DNA of 64,000 nucleotides, from the NCBI GenBank assembly GCA_949317995.1, contig OX439038.1, forward strand, positions 32,944,613-33,008,612. The letters are read 5' to 3'. Source of the DNA: Acholoe squamosa. Taxonomy: Eukaryota > Annelida > Polychaeta > Phyllodocida > Polynoidae. The translations under genes and the position numbers were made by a program. Under the pieces are notes generated by a model. It did not search any database, had not been told where the DNA came from, and worked only from the letters and a program-made list of their open reading frames with translations. Each line of letters begins with the position of its first letter. Positions within the stretch are counted from its first letter, which is position 1. Shown here piece after piece: positions 1 through 13,300 of this stretch.

Positions 1-940
1 TAAAACATGTTACTAATCAAGGGACAAAGAGGCAGATAAAACTACAATTCCAAGGTGAATCAAAAGGTCATAACATGACTTATTTTCAGTTGCTTAAAAG
101 GCGAATAGCGTTGGATTCATTAGAAGAGGCGGTTTTGAAAACAAGTGTCTTGTGGTGTTGCACCTTTTTGGAGTGGAGTAGAACAGACAGGTTAACCAGC
201 ATTAAGACTCCTTCACATTAATTAAAGACTACTTTTCAAGTCATAAGGCACATTTCTCCTGGCAAATACCAGTGTCTATACTGTGAGAATCAGATGAAAT
301 GTCGGTCGTGACTATTATCAAAAGGTCAATAGCAAATTTGGCAAAAACAAAGATTTCTTTATATCCCTTATGAGAGAGGCATATTACAAATTGTGCTCCA
401 CCAGCATTCTCCTATAATAACCACTGTCATTAAACATAACGAGACACAATGTATGAATTCTGCCTTGGGTAAATCACCCCTGACCCGCGGTAAAGCATAC
501 ATTTAACGAGTAACGAAGGTGTGGGGAAGAGGAGGCAATCTACATACATTGGGTCCAGGGCCCCAGGGAGGAGGCACTATATCCTTCCGAAACTTTGATT
601 TAGGATAAGTAGACTCCTCCTTCCTTGATACCAATATCTATCTGCAGTAGCAACTGTCTTTAAAAAGACCAGTACTGCGTAGGAGTACAAGAGACATTGT
701 GCTTCAAACAGAAATATCATTTTATATTCCCCTTGCCATGTTCATTTCTCGAGCTAATTTGGCCCATATGATATAGGCAGAATGCAACTGCTGAGGTGCC
801 CTGCTGCCTTACACTGGGTGAAGCCAGTGAGCAGCTCAGTAATGACTGTGGGAGGCTGACACCACCAGGGGCTGCTCGTGTTCAAATAAAAACAGCATCA
901 GCAAATCCCCTGGTAGCACAACTCTATGAAAGAGACACTG
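1..940. other. Non-coding stretch, nothing recognised
   Basis: No frame with coding character, no clear repeat structure and no convincing splice-bounded exon was seen here. It is AT-rich single-copy-looking DNA leading into the 17-bp minisatellite. Confidence 0.5.
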
Positions 941-947
941 CCACTGT

Positions 948-1662
948 CACACCCTGCCACATGTAGCACCCTGCTACACAGACACTGCCACATGTAGTGC
1001 CCTGCCACATGTAGCGCCCTGCCACATGCAGCAACCTGCCACACGTAGCAACCTGCCACACGTAGCAACCTGCCACACGTAGCAACCTGCCACACATAGC
1101 AACCTGCCACACATAGCAACCTGCCACATGTAGCAACCTGCCACACGTAGCAACCTACCACATGTAGCACCCTGCCACACATAGCAACCTGCCACATGTA
1201 GCAACCTGCCACACGTAGCAACCTACCACATGTAGCACCCTGCCACACATAGCAACCTGCCACATGTAGCAACCTGCCACACGTAGCAACCTACCACATG
1301 TAGCACCCTGCCACACATAGCAACCTGCCACATGTAGCAACCTGCCACATGTAGCACCCTGCCACACGTAGCAACCTACCACATGTAGCACCCTGCCATA
1401 CATAGCAACCTGCCACATGTAGCAACCTGCCACATGTAGCAACCTGCCACACATAGCAACCTGCCACATGTAGCAACCTACCACATGTAGAAACCTGCCA
1501 CACGTAGCAACCTGCCACATGTAGCACCTGCCACACATAGCAACCTGCCACATGTAGCACCCTGCCACATGTAGCAACCTACCACATGTAGCAACCTGCC
1601 ACATGTAGCAACCTGCCACACAGACACTGCCACATGTAGCAACCTGCCACATGTAGCAACCT
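948..1662. repeat. 17-bp minisatellite, about 42 units
   Basis: Tandem units close to GCCACATGTAGCAACCT run without a break. The commonest variants are CACATG/CACGTA/CACATA and CAACCT/CACCCT. Two blocks carry a variant junction with CACAGACACTG. A 17-bp unit gives a 17-residue periodic peptide in every frame, so the long minus-strand open frames here come from the repeat and are not genes. Confidence 0.95.
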
Positions 1663-1865
1663 GCATTCCATACATATTGACATCAATTTGCCCCTTTACC
1701 CTGCTACATGTAATGCCCGGGCTAATGCATATCTATAATTATTCACCCAACACAAACCCCTGCCATCCAGAATATCTATTACCAGTGTTCTTACAGGCCC
1801 TGATAACAGGGACCATCTCACTCACCACCCCCTATTGAATAGGTCTATTGCGGCCTCTATACACT

Positions 1866-2110
1866 TGAGTGAGGGAGTAATGGTTGTTTAACGCTATTTC
1901 GACAGCTAATGCCATATCATGGCGAGAAAACTACATTAGACATCAATTGATGTGTGTGTGTGTGTGTGTGCGTGCGTGTGTGTGTGTGTGTGTGTGCATG
2001 TCCGTGTCTGTGCATATGTGCACCAGACACAAAGTGTGGAGAGAAAATATTAAATTTAGCCCCCCTTTAAGATGGGATAGGGAACCCGCCCTCCCCACCC
2101 ATATTTGTAC
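1866..2110 (+). repeat. Interspersed repeat, copy 1 (contains TG microsatellite)
   Basis: It shares blocks in the same order with 50995-51190: GTTTAACGC-ATTTCGACAGCTAA, CATGGCGAGA, GCATATGTGCACCA, and a final TAAG-rich segment with GGGA/AAGCCC. The middle of this copy is expanded by a (TG)n run at about 1951-2008. Similar GTTTAACGC sequences recur in marine invertebrate repeats, but I could not check a family name. Confidence 0.65.
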
Positions 2111-2219
2111 TTTGTATACTGCCATCTACCACAATATGCTGATGCCAGAATAGTCAGTTAGATATTTCATGCCTAATCACAACAAATGGTCGACATCATT
2201 GAATACCATGACTGTTTAA

Positions 2220-2449
2220 CCCTTTAAGCGCCGCTAATGCATTAATGCATCATGCCCATTGGTCATCATGATGCATTTATACAGCCCTGACAAGTTACTC
2301 GCCAAGGCAATATTCATGCATCATGCCAACCCTACAGGGTTGATACACACCCGAAGGGTCAGCTGGTGAGCAGACTCCCCAGCACTTCATTCGTGCATCA
2401 TGACCACTTTAAGGCATGATGCACTCCTGCACTAGCGACCCTTGAAGGG
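2220..2449. mobile_element. TTAA-flanked MITE (piggyBac-like ends)
   Basis: The unit begins CCCTTTAAGCG and ends with a sequence whose reverse complement begins CCCTTCAAGGG. TTAA lies immediately outside both ends (2216-2219 and 2450-2453). A TTAA target duplication with CCCT-type ends is typical of piggyBac-related elements. At 230 bp it has no transposase. The interior has several ATGCATCATG-like motifs. Confidence 0.65.
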
Positions 2450-2459
2450 TTAACATATG

Positions 2460-5400
2460 CACATTGTAATACTTGCATACATGATATCATTGAGTCTGAG
2501 TACATTCACATATATCTTTACTGGGTGTGAACGCACACCAAACGGTGTGAAGGCACACCAAACCACTACTCTACTCTGTTTCTTAAAAAAAATCACTAAC
2601 TAGAAAAAAAGATTGCCAACTGTTGATTAACACCCGAGGTCCCATGAGTACGCCCCTCATCTCCCTTTCAGTTGCCACCTCCTCCTATCTCTCAACTATA
2701 TCACCTCCCCCGTCCCTAGCGTGGAGGTCAATTTCATTTGTTTCTCCCATGCTTTGACTGACAAATTGAGGGTCTGGCTCCCCTCCGTGTCATTGACCTT
2801 GACGCGACCTTGAACTGCCCCCAATTTGACCTCAGGGTGTGGATCCCAATTGGCCTTGACAGGAGAGTCAGTGTGTGACCCTGCCGCTAAGGGGGCGCTG
2901 CCAACCCGTCGGTCGGTCGCTACTACCCCGCGGGCCAACAGAATGTCATCCTGGTCATTATTCGTCCGCTCGCCCGCTTCCCCCGTCCATCACTCATCCC
3001 TCCATCCAGCCATTCAAATCAATAGCAATAATGGCTTGGATAATATTTGCCATTGTGGGTGGGTGAAGGCTGGCTGGTGGACTGCCTGCGTCGTCTGTAG
3101 ACCCACTTTTTGCTTTGTGTACTTCTCCCTCTACCCTTGTCGGCACACCAGCTCCGGGAGGGTTTGGGTAAACACGCGGACTCGGCCCATCATTACGTGC
3201 ACCCTTTCACGCCAGCACGAATCGCACATGCTCAATTTCTCCTCCTCCTCCTGTACCATGCACCTACCACAGCAATGTCACGGGTTACTCATAGTGGGCT
3301 CCATCTTGCCCCCCTAAATCACCATCATATATACCTCTAGATGATGCAGGAGGTTTGTTTGTTTGTTTAGTTTTACGTTCGGGGGCCATCGAGGAACTCA
3401 GACATTCAAGATGCAGGAGGTAAAATGCAGGAGGTAAAAGCAGGCTACTTCCTTAGATCACTTAAAATAGAAGTGGTCACCACGAAACCAATTACATTCA
3501 TGATAAATGTATCGCTCCCTTCTCTGTCGCTCTTTCACCATAGCGCTGTAGTCAACTGTGTAGAACCCTATTGCCCACCTACCCTCTCCACTACCAATGT
3601 CCCCTTTTATGTGTCGGTTTTTTAGCGGGTGAGTGCCAGTACAAGGCTGGGATCCACCAACACGGTTTTTGTGTGGCAGGGTTGTATGTGACAGGCTGGT
3701 TAATGGCGGGGTGTGGAGGTAGGGTTGGTGAGGTTCACAGAGCTGCTGACGTCTGGCTGAGCATGCTCAGTTTGGACGACAAGTGCTGGATATTGGTAAG
3801 ATGTGAGGGGGGGGGGGGTATTACTGTAACCATAGGGTAGTGAGGGTACAGGAGCCCTGCCTTGACCCTCCCTACTACCAGTATAGTCATCAGTGTGGGC
3901 CAACAGACAGACGCACCCTGACACCAGGATCTATACTCCCACCCCACCCCTAGGTGGGTTCTGGTCCATACTCCCACCCCACCCCTGGGTGGGTACTGCT
4001 CCATACGCCTGGCTGAGTACTACTATCATGGCTTCCTGTCATCCACTGTCATGGACTCATGTGGTGTGTGTCCTCAGTCTGTACTTACTCCATCCCACCA
4101 ACTACCTCCAGTCTCAACAACGAGTGTTGAAGCAATTTATATCGCAGGTAACTCGGAAAGGTTCATACCAACGAGGGGTGAAGCGATTTGAATTGCACGT
4201 AACTCTGACAAGTGCTTAAATAATAACTGAGGCCTGAAAAGGAATCATAAAATTACCAAACCTTCACCAAGAGGTTAAATCCCCAACAACAGCACAATAT
4301 CGAAAATTCAGGTGGAAGTGTTGTGACAGTGTCAAACACTTCTCTGCCCCCTATAAAAAGGTTAACAATAAGAGTGATAATGTGCCCATTCATGAAAAAC
4401 ACCTCAGTCCTCCCTGCTAAATAATGAGCCACAGTGGGTGACAGGATGTAGCTGACATCAGCACTGTTCTATAGAGGTGGTGGCTCCTAGTGAGAAATGA
4501 GTGAACTAGGCAGACTGAAGGGTTGTAGCTGGCTCATATTTTATCAGGGTAGGACACAGGATGTACTTAACATAGGTGGACCAAGTATCAGAAAATCTCT
4601 CCCCTTTCAAAATATCTTATCTATCGCTATATATTCATGTAATATTATGTGTTAGAGTAATGCTATTATACACAGTTATATGCTGCTATATTCAAGTGGA
4701 ATAAACCAAGAAGAAAACACTATGGTATAGAATATTCATTTCCCATTACCCCCTAGCTGGAAACACCTCAGTTCCCCCTGCTAAATAATGAACAATGAGA
4801 CCATCACCCTGTTTAAAAACGGCGGGAAACCTGACACCCTAAGCTGACACCTCAATAGAAAAGCATTGAGAGCACAAAGGATGTTGCTCCCATTTTGAGA
4901 TGACCTACTTTTTTAAAACCTTAATATCAGAAAGATAAGAACCAGATAACAGGTAACAATTACACCTCTATGTTCCTGAATATGTACACTATTTTATTAC
5001 AGGTTTTATTTTGCTTCATATTTAAGCATTTTCATGTTATTTGAGGTTGAAGGGAACAGTCCCATCTCTGAAACAGGCAATTTAGTTCTTAAAGTGTCAC
5101 CCTGCCCCCACCTGTCTCTAAAAACTCGGAAAAGTAAACTTTCCGAGTTAACAAAACCCCAAAGTAGCCATCATATGGGAATATCTGGTTAAACATGGGA
5201 GGCTTATTTAGGTTAAGCTGCTATCATATACCCATGAAAAATGTTTTCGGGACGGGATAGTTTCCAATTTCCTGGTGGCTGGAATACATACACAAAAGTT
5301 GCAAGAGAATCTGGCATGGATAGTTCCTATTGCAGTAAAGAAATTGCTTCTTTTTGGACCGTCTTTATGAAAAAAGCATAATGCCATTACCCGGGGGTGG

Positions 5401-6360
5401 AGTATTTGGGTAGCACAGGAGTAGTTACTGCATGCCAATAATCAATTAGCCACTCCCTAGACTCAATTGGCAGGGTTGACTGGTAATGAGAAGGCTGATC
5501 ACCAGTGCTCAGATAATCCCCTTTCCATGTTGTGTTGGAATTGGTTATGTTGATGTGTAATATGCCTAATGACACACAAGGTGACAGGCAGTTAGTCATA
5601 ATGACTACAATAGTATCAAATCACTTTTTCTATTTTGGTTCTGTGAATATGGGTCCCTGGATTTATGGCATGAAAAGATTTGACGTGTGCTATATAGAGC
5701 ACTTATGGCCTAGGTTACCTAGTACTGTATGTGACTTGTCACTATAGTGACAGTATGTCCGAGTCGTCAATGGCTAAGGCTATGGGAAATGCACCTATTA
5801 TCATCGCTTGCATATTTCGTTGGCGAATAACTCCTCTCCTGGTGAGTTAAGCATTGCACAATACCAGCAGGTCTTGAATAAGGATCCATATTTTCCATAC
5901 AAAGGCATGAGAGATTGTAATTATCCTCCATTTTGTTATAATCAAGCATTTTCAATACCACCGTAAATAGATCATCTCGCTGTCCGTGCATTTTTGACTC
6001 TGCTTCTCTCTGCGCATGCGCGAACCCTTCCTGCCGGAAGTAGCATTTTTGACAGAGAATTCGATAGACCCTATTGAGGTTTCCCATGATACACTCTGTT
6101 CGGGGAGGGTTCCTGCTAATTACCATAAGTAGGTCAGTCATGTGACATGGTCTGGCCAATGGCATTGGACCGGAACTCTGCCAGTGCATGGACAATAATA
6201 CAGCACCACGTAACCTCAATCCGCCGTATAGATTCTATCGATTTAACTTGAAATTGATGGTTTTTGAATATAATCCATACATTTTGGGTAATATTAATTG
6301 ATTTGAATTGATAACATCCCCTCAATTCACCATTAAACGAAAAAAAAATCAATGTCCACT
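2460..6360. other. Largely featureless non-coding DNA
   Basis: No confident gene was found. A moderately GC-rich segment at 2820-3000, a duplicated 36-39 bp CCCACCCC-containing unit at 3926-4005, and a 38-bp direct repeat at 4398-4436 and 4757-4795 are visible. At 6010-6045 a TGCGCATGCGC palindrome (NRF1-like) lies next to CCGGAAGT (ETS-like). That pair is common in promoters, but no exon could be tied to it. Confidence 0.4.
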
Positions 6361-6365
6361 CTGAG

Positions 6366-8098
6366 CAGGGGCGGATCCAGGAATTTGTAAGGGGGGCCAA
6401 GATTTGGTGATGAGGTGTAATGTAGGGGGGAATGGTAGGCAGGCGGAGTGTCGCAAGCGCAGCGGAGCGACCCACCTATTTTAAAATCTAGACATCAAAT
6501 GGTGCATTCTGGTGCATTCTAGACTCTAATCCAGAGGCTAATTTAGTCTTGTAAATTCAGGTATTCCCTCAGAAATATTTATGAGAATGATTATCATGAA
6601 AAATGTATCTTTATCATTAAATGGGCCATCCTCTGACTAGAAGGTAGCTGGCCCCATTTGTCCACCCTCAATCTCATCCTACATCATTGCCAGTCCAACC
6701 ATTTCTCCTTCTTATCTGTACTTATCTTATCCTGCCCTCATCTTAGTCCAACCATTCCTCCTCTCTCAGTCTTACCTATCCTGCCCTCACCTTAGTCCAA
6801 CCATTCCTCCTCTCTCAGTCTTATCTATCCTGCCCTCACCTTAGTCCAACCATTCCTCCTCCCTCAGTCTTATCTATCCTGCCCTCACCTTAGTCCAACC
6901 ATTCCTCCTCCCCCGGTCTCATCTATCCTGGCTCCGTTCTCCCTGAGTCCTATCCTTTCTTCACCCTAGATGTAATTATATTCATCTGATCATAGATGCT
7001 GTCATTACGATAACAGGACCTTTACCACCTGGACATTTACCCCCAGACATCTACCCCCAAACCGTTTACCCCCATGGACATCTACCCCCAAGGTCATCAA
7101 CCCCCTTGGACATCCACCCCCATGGACATTTACCCCCACATCCCTCTACCCCCTCAGACATTTACCCCAACCCCCTGTATTATTAAAGTAGAGGGTTGGA
7201 AAATGCCCCCAGGGCATTCATGGTGAGGATGATGCCCCCAGGCCATACATAGATAATCTTACATGTATAATAATTTTGACAATACCCTTGGGGCATCCAT
7301 GTCCTGAACGATGCCCCTGGGGCATAGTCCAATACCCTATAGACCTACATGCCCTGGGAGCATCATCTTTACCTTGAATGCCCTTGGGGCATTTTCCCAT
7401 TCTCCTTCCCGGGACTACATCCTTAGTCCCTAGAACTAAAGGTGTAGTCCTCAGGTCAGAGCAATAATCCCTTGGACTAGAAAACAAGGCAGCCTATTTA
7501 GTACTTTCAGTATTGTTGGACCTGGGGATGTAGTCCCCAGGACTAGGGAATTAGTCCAAAGGGATAATTATAGTCCCTAGGATGATCATTCCAGGCCGAA
7601 GGACTACACCCTTAGTCCTAGGGACTAGACATGTAGTCTGCATTTAGGACTAGACAAGTACATTTTTAGTCCTCAGGACTAAACAGGTAGTCTGTGGGAC
7701 TAAGAATCTAGTCCCCAGTGCAATTTTATTGATAATATGACAGACTAGTCCTGAATTACACATAGTAGTAATCTAGTCCTCAGTCCTGAGGACTAGATCT
7801 CTAGTCCCCAGGACTACATTTCTAGTCCCAAAGGACTACATGAATATGGAGGGGGTCAATGTCCTAGGGGGTAGAATAGTTAGGGGGTACAAGTCCAACG
7901 GGTATGTGTCTGAAGGGGTAAATATCCAAGGGGGTGAATGTCATGGGGGTAAATGTCATGTGGGTAAAAGTCTGGGGGTAAATGTCCAGGGGGTAAAAGT
8001 CTTGGGGGTAGAAGTTCTAGTTAAGAGTCATACCCTGGCCTAATTTCAGGGGGTCTAGGGGGGCACATTCACCCTAGCCCCCCCTGGATCTGCCCCTG
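6366..8098. mobile_element. Foldback-like element with palindrome-array interior
   Basis: The left end is CAGGGGCGGATCCAGG and the right end is its near-exact inverted copy ending GGATCTGCCCCTG. Inside, the left arm (7018-7170) is an array of ACATTTACCCCCA-like units and the right arm (7850-8030) an array of the complementary GGGGGTAAATGTC units. The centre (7216-7840) is packed with small palindromes of the types GCCCCnGGGGC and TAGTCCnnGGACTA. A separate 49-bp tandem array lies at 6732-6929. There is no transposase, so it would be non-autonomous. No clean target duplication is visible. Confidence 0.6.
6732..6929. repeat. 49-bp tandem repeat, about 4 units
   Basis: Four near-identical units contain CCTTAGTCCAACCATTCC and CAGTCTTATCTATCC. 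The unit is pyrimidine-rich and non-coding. It sits inside the left half of the foldback-like element. Confidence 0.85.
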
Positions 8099-8154
8099 CA
8101 CTGCTTGTTCTCAATGAATAGATAGTATATAGAATTATACCCGCATGGCATTGA

Positions 8155-8705
8155 TAGTGCCATCAGAATCCCTTGGGAAGGTATCATTAACTGGGGATCC
8201 CCTCCCATGGGCCCCATCCACACTGTATAGTTCTAATGTTCCAATGCCATCAGAACCATCAGAAAGGTAACCTAAAATGGGCCCCTCCCCCCATGGCCCC
8301 CTCCACACTATTGATTCAATGCCATAAGATTCCCTCAATAAATTGAGCCTAAATGGGCCCCCCACCCCCCTTGGTCCCCTCCACACTATTGGTCCAATGC
8401 CATCAGAATCCCTCAATAAGTAAACCCTAAATGGTCCCCCCCCTTTGCACTGTTAATCCAATACCATCAGAATTCCTCAATAAGTTAACCCTTAATGCCC
8501 CCCCCCCTCCCCTGGGTCCCCTCAACACTATAAAGATCCTATACCGTTCAAATCACAGAGGAAGGTAACCCTAAATGGGCCCCCCTACCCTGGGTACCCT
8601 CCACACTATATAGATCCTATACCGTTCGAATCGCAGAGGAAGCTAACCCTAAATGGGCCTACCTCACACTGGGCCCATGGGCCCCCCACCCCTCTCCCTG
8701 GGTCC
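8155..8705. repeat. Degenerate tandem array, units of roughly 90-100 bp
   Basis: About six diverged units share CCATCAGAATCCCTCAATAA, TAACCCTAAATGGGCCCC and CTCCACACTAT blocks. Units differ by indels and C-run length. No coding frame survives across units. Confidence 0.8.
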
Positions 8706-10268
8706 CTATCAGTACCATCAGGAACCTGCAGGAATGGTACTCTATGCTACTTCTTTCCCCCCTTTCTTTTCCCCTTCTTTCTCCTCTACAAACATGGCGG
8801 GTCTATGATCAGTCTGACAGCATATATATAGAAAATGAACCTTCTTCTGCAGTATTTGTTGTCGTTCAATAAACGGTCTCTTACCCTCCACCAGCTGAAA
8901 AAAAAGCGTCTTAATTTGCCAATTCCCATAGGACTCCATGTGCTATGTTTATCGTCAAAACTCTATCGTCCCATAGAGTTCTATACTAGTCCAGTTTTCC
9001 TAATCTAAATCTAAGGTAATTTCAACTGCGTGTTCTTGTAAATAAATCAACATTTTTCCTGGGAATTGTACATGTGCAATGAAAGACTGGATCCAAAAGA
9101 ACATGTTTCCATGATTTTTGGTTCAATTATTCACCAATTTCCCATCTAAAGTCTCAATTCCCGATCGTGAGTTTTTGGCTGAAAAGGCGCCGCCGATGAC
9201 CCAGGAAGACCTGGGCCAATGACACAGGTTATTATAACAAGGGACTCTACATTTGTATCAAGTGTTGAGAGAAAACATCTAATTGGGATTGCTATCTGTT
9301 TTGTATTAGTTGGTAAATCTTAAGGATAAAGGTGATGTTAGCAATATCCTTTTAAGGTTTGAGCATATCGAATCCTAAATGTCAAAGGGTTAGGTCCTTC
9401 AGAAGCCTCCCTCTTGGCAAGGTCCCAAGATGGTGATGCATAGATAATGTCCCATACATAAAGGCTGGATATATCAAAGTGTATATTGCAATCTATCCTC
9501 TCTACATATTTAACCTGGTATAACAGTTCAATGGACGCCCTCATCTGATATACATCAGATAAAGTACAGGTTATTTATGAGTAATGAGCACTAGCAGCTG
9601 TAAATGTCTATGTATACATATCTAGAGTACATTCAGAGGATATATGTCATTGATACCACGATGTACAGGTACTTGTATACCCCCCCCCTTTTTTTTTCTG
9701 TATGTAATGAATACATATACCCTACTCACAAGCAGCCTGATCATGTAGCCAGTGTATGTATCACTATCTAAGCATTACCATTACCATCCCATATAAATCA
9801 CAGCCAGTATACATGTAAAGCAAAATGAATATTACATGTAGTATACTTTGTTCATTTATTATATCCCATGGTGTGGATATATGTGCCAGGTGCCTGACCG
9901 GATTGCAAATTGTTTGTAGGCCTACATTATTAACATACACTGCATCTGATGTGGGCATCGGATATATGACTATCAAAGGGCATTCATGAATTGCAAGGTT
10001 TCATGTATGGGTGCATGGGGGTGGGGGAAATCAGTAGTACTATAGCAGTAATTCATACCAATGATGCAACCGAATTCTAATTTCCCAGTCCCTTCCATTA
10101 TGATTCCACCTTATCATACATTGTACATGTACACAAAGGTACCTTTTGAACTTGACTATGCTGTATACTATTGTAAAACACTACCATCATTTAACGCTTT
10201 AACTGATAGTGTCCAATACCAGTCCCATGATAACAATACCCACATCACACTGAGAGAAGTCGTCTTAC
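8706..10268. other. Non-coding stretch before candidate exon
   Basis: AT-rich DNA with homopolymer C/T runs near 9680. No exon, RNA gene or element boundary was recognised. If the neighbouring minus-strand exon is real, this would be intron. Confidence 0.4.
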
Positions 10269-10397
10269 CTGCGAGTGAGTACAAGGACTGCATGGAGTAG
10301 GGCGGGAAGAGGTAACCGGGTCCCGCGCCCGAACCTGTCGGGTTGTAGAGGTTATTGAGCGACATGATCCACTCACACCCTTCACTTAGAGCAGCTC
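10269..10397 (-). CDS. Candidate coding exon of an unidentified gene
   Basis: Read on the minus strand, this exon ends CAG followed by GTAAGACG, an excellent donor site. From an ATG at 10365 it encodes 32 residues beginning MSLNNLYNPTGSG and containing FPPYSMQSLYSL, with GC-rich third positions unlike the flanking DNA. The frame stays open upstream to an AG at 10398-10399. Starting there, the exon would have phase 1 and the ATG would be internal. That phase matches the end of the candidate exon at 17877. The Ser/Tyr/Pro/Gly-rich composition is typical of disordered N-terminal parts of transcription regulators, but I do not recognise the protein. The ATG could equally be the true start of a first exon. 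No downstream exon was found between here and position 1. Confidence 0.45.
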
Positions 10398-13300
10398 CTG
10401 TGTTAACCCTGAGTACATCCAGAGAGTAATGCTATCTGTAAAGGTTCACTGCTATAAGATCCTGATGACCTCTAGGCTGCACAGCTGTAGGTATGCTCCA
10501 TGGCCCTAGGTGCACTTATACATTTTCAATGGGGTGGCGGACCCTGAGAAGTGGCACTGGAGTCCGCGGAGATCGATCTGGTGTTTTGTTTTGAGTGGGC
10601 AGGGGTGATTAATATTGGACCAGGGCGCTGGCCAACACCCAACCCAATACTCCTCCTTCAGATGGGAGGTGTAGTAATAGTGTCAGGGGTGGGACACGCT
10701 ATAGGGCGCTCTTTATGGTAGGCCCATCTAGAACACTATAAGCTTCATACAATAGTTACAAAGACATCTAAAAAATGGATCCCCCAGAATGTGGGAAGAT
10801 AAGTTATCTATATCCTTTACAATGAATAGTATCCAAGTGTAACACAGAGCAGAATGTGGCTTAGAGTGATTGATCCAATCTCATATATCCAAAAAGTCAT
10901 ACATCGAACATGATGTCCTGCTTGGTGTTATATTATTCACCACTTTTCTAACCTGTCTTAGATGCTGGGTGGAGAGAGGTCGGGTACAGAGGTGTTTTGA
11001 GAATACTCAATGACTACACCACACAGGAGGTGCACTTAGGCCTTGGCTTCACTTCAATGGTTGGGGAGACGCCCATCAAGGTAGCCTGTGATTGGACACG
11101 CTAACTAGTACATCCCCTGCAGGTGTGCAGGTGTGTGAGACGGGCGGACGACAGAGTTCCAACCACAGGTGAGTGGTGCTATCGATCCAACTGTTCCCTC
11201 TCCCCCCAACAGCAATGGGGCCACTATCATCCAACTATGTACTTGCATCCGTTACCTGACGGCTGTCCACAGAGGCTATGGATATGAAGAATCCTCTTTG
11301 ACCTTTTTTCCAATGTACAGTCGGATTTTTCAATGTACAGTTCGAGGCAGTAAAAGCACCACTATACTGCTTGAGGCTGCAGGGTTTGCAGCTCAGCTGT
11401 ACAGGCTCCGTGGGTAACCCTGCCACCTGGTGGAGAAGGCTGAGAGGAGGAGGTATTGGGTGGTGGTGGATGGTGGTGGGTAGTGGTGGCGGCGGTGGTG
11501 TCCGGTGAGGGAGTGGGAGATCACAGGAGGCACCGCTGAGACCGTGCAGTGCGGAGATCACGGGCAGGCCGCGGCCGCGCCCTGGCCTTTGATCCCTAGG
11601 CCCACACCTATAATTTGCCTCCACGCGCCGCCTGCAGGACGACGGTGGGCGGGGGTGGCCTTGTCACCAGGAGGCAGCGAAGCGAAAGGCTCCTTTTGTG
11701 TCTTGTCTCCTCCAGTACCTCAACGCCCAGCCTTACAACCTCAGTCTATGTGAGTCTGAGGCACACAAATGCCCACCCTATGCTTGCTGCTCCTTATTGC
11801 TCGTTTACCACCCCCTGTGCTGCCTCTCCTCCTGCCCCTCTTCCTCTACAAGCCACTGCTGCTCCTTCCGCCTGTGCCAATCACAAAACACGGGATCAAT
11901 ACCCATGGCAACCATATCCATGACAACGGGATCCATGCCAACAAAGCTAATCCTCCTACGAGCCGCGTGTGGGGGCTGCAGCAGGGGAGTGAGGTGGTTG
12001 GGAGGTGTGTGGTAGGTAGGTGGGGAGGGTGGGATGGAGGAGTGCGGCGCGGGTGGCGAGTTATAGTAGTAGTGTCGGGTGGGCATGTGTTGTTTCCACA
12101 CAAACTCCCATGAGTCTTACCTCCTCAATGGATATCCAAACCAGCCTATAACAATCCCTGCCCGCTGTATGCAAACTGCCTTCCTCCAGGGCTGAATGGC
12201 CACTAACTCCAGGGGCTAGTGACCCTAGTACAGCGGCCTGTGGGTGACTGTGGAGGTGAGCGGGTGACGGTCGGGTCTTGTGTTGTTACTCCTCCCGCCT
12301 CGACGACTCGACTGGCCCCCACTCTGCCGTAATAAGGACGTGTGGAGCAGAACACACCCACCGCCCACCCTCCCCTTCTGCTCCTGCTGCTGCTGCCGCT
12401 TCAGGAGCTGCTCTCCAACTGCTCCCTCCCCCACTCTAACTGCTCACCACTCAATGCCTCACTCACGGCCACCGAGGTGTCGCGGGTGGACGAAAGAGGG
12501 TGGGGGTTGACAAGGAAGTATAGGAAGAGAATATGAGGCTCGAAGGAAGCGAAAGAAGGCATGCGAGCACACAAGAGAGACATCTATGTAGAAAATGCTT
12601 CAGAGGAAAAGGCCCGGGAAAAGGACATGTAGGTGTGTGACACTGGACAACGTGAAGGGGCGGCAATAGACGTGGGGAGAAAGGGAAGAAGGTGGCAATG
12701 AGGATATGACAGGATGTGTGGGAGAGTGAGAAGGAAAAGAGGGGAAGGCACATGTGAAGGTGGTTAAGAGACTGTATAGTCGTAGTACAGACGGGTGGCA
12801 AGGTGGGAGGCACTGGAGGGTGGGTGGGGGTATGGTCTGTGGTTGGCTGTTGAGGACTGCGGGATGGTTTTCTGAGGGATGGGACGGGGTGAAGGTTTAA
12901 CTGGCGGGTCCTGATCCCACCTCCCCGACCCACGAGCTGATGTGATGATGGACTGATCCTCACTGAGCTGTTCCGAGATGCTCCTAGGCTCTGCTTGTTC
13001 CATCCCCCCCCCACCCCCAAGTACTCCCTCAATGTCCCTTCACTCTATAGAGCAGCCCATACCATCTATCCTACCGCTTCCAGACCCCTCCTGGGCGCTA
13101 CACCAGCAGTCTACGATCCTACCCTGACCTCCAGTGACCTATAGACGATCCAAATGACGTTGTTAGGGTCCCTGTGGTTCCGGAGGTGGGTTGAGAGGTG
13201 GGGGTAGGGGTGGCGGGTTGGTTAGGTGGTTGGTTGTAGAGTAGCGCTGAATGGCTGGCATGCTAGGAGGGCGTGTGACCGAGCAGTGATGCCTCCAGTG

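Noticed and set aside
898-1675. Several minus-strand open frames of 65-165 codons with VAGCYVWQ-type repeats
   Set aside because: They are the 17-bp minisatellite read in different frames and have no independent coding signal.
5767-6475. Minus-strand open frames of 113-150 codons near NRF1- and ETS-like sites
   Set aside because: Composition is not coding-like and the right end runs into the foldback-like element; only the motif pair is worth noting.
11123-11168. 46-nt plus-strand segment with AG and GTGAGT borders
   Set aside because: Very short, phase unknown, and such borders are frequent by chance in this GC-rich sequence.
11400-11630. Minus-strand Pro/His-rich open frame after a good acceptor
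   Set aside because: Its donor is poor, and low-complexity CCA/CCG sequence gives open frames easily.
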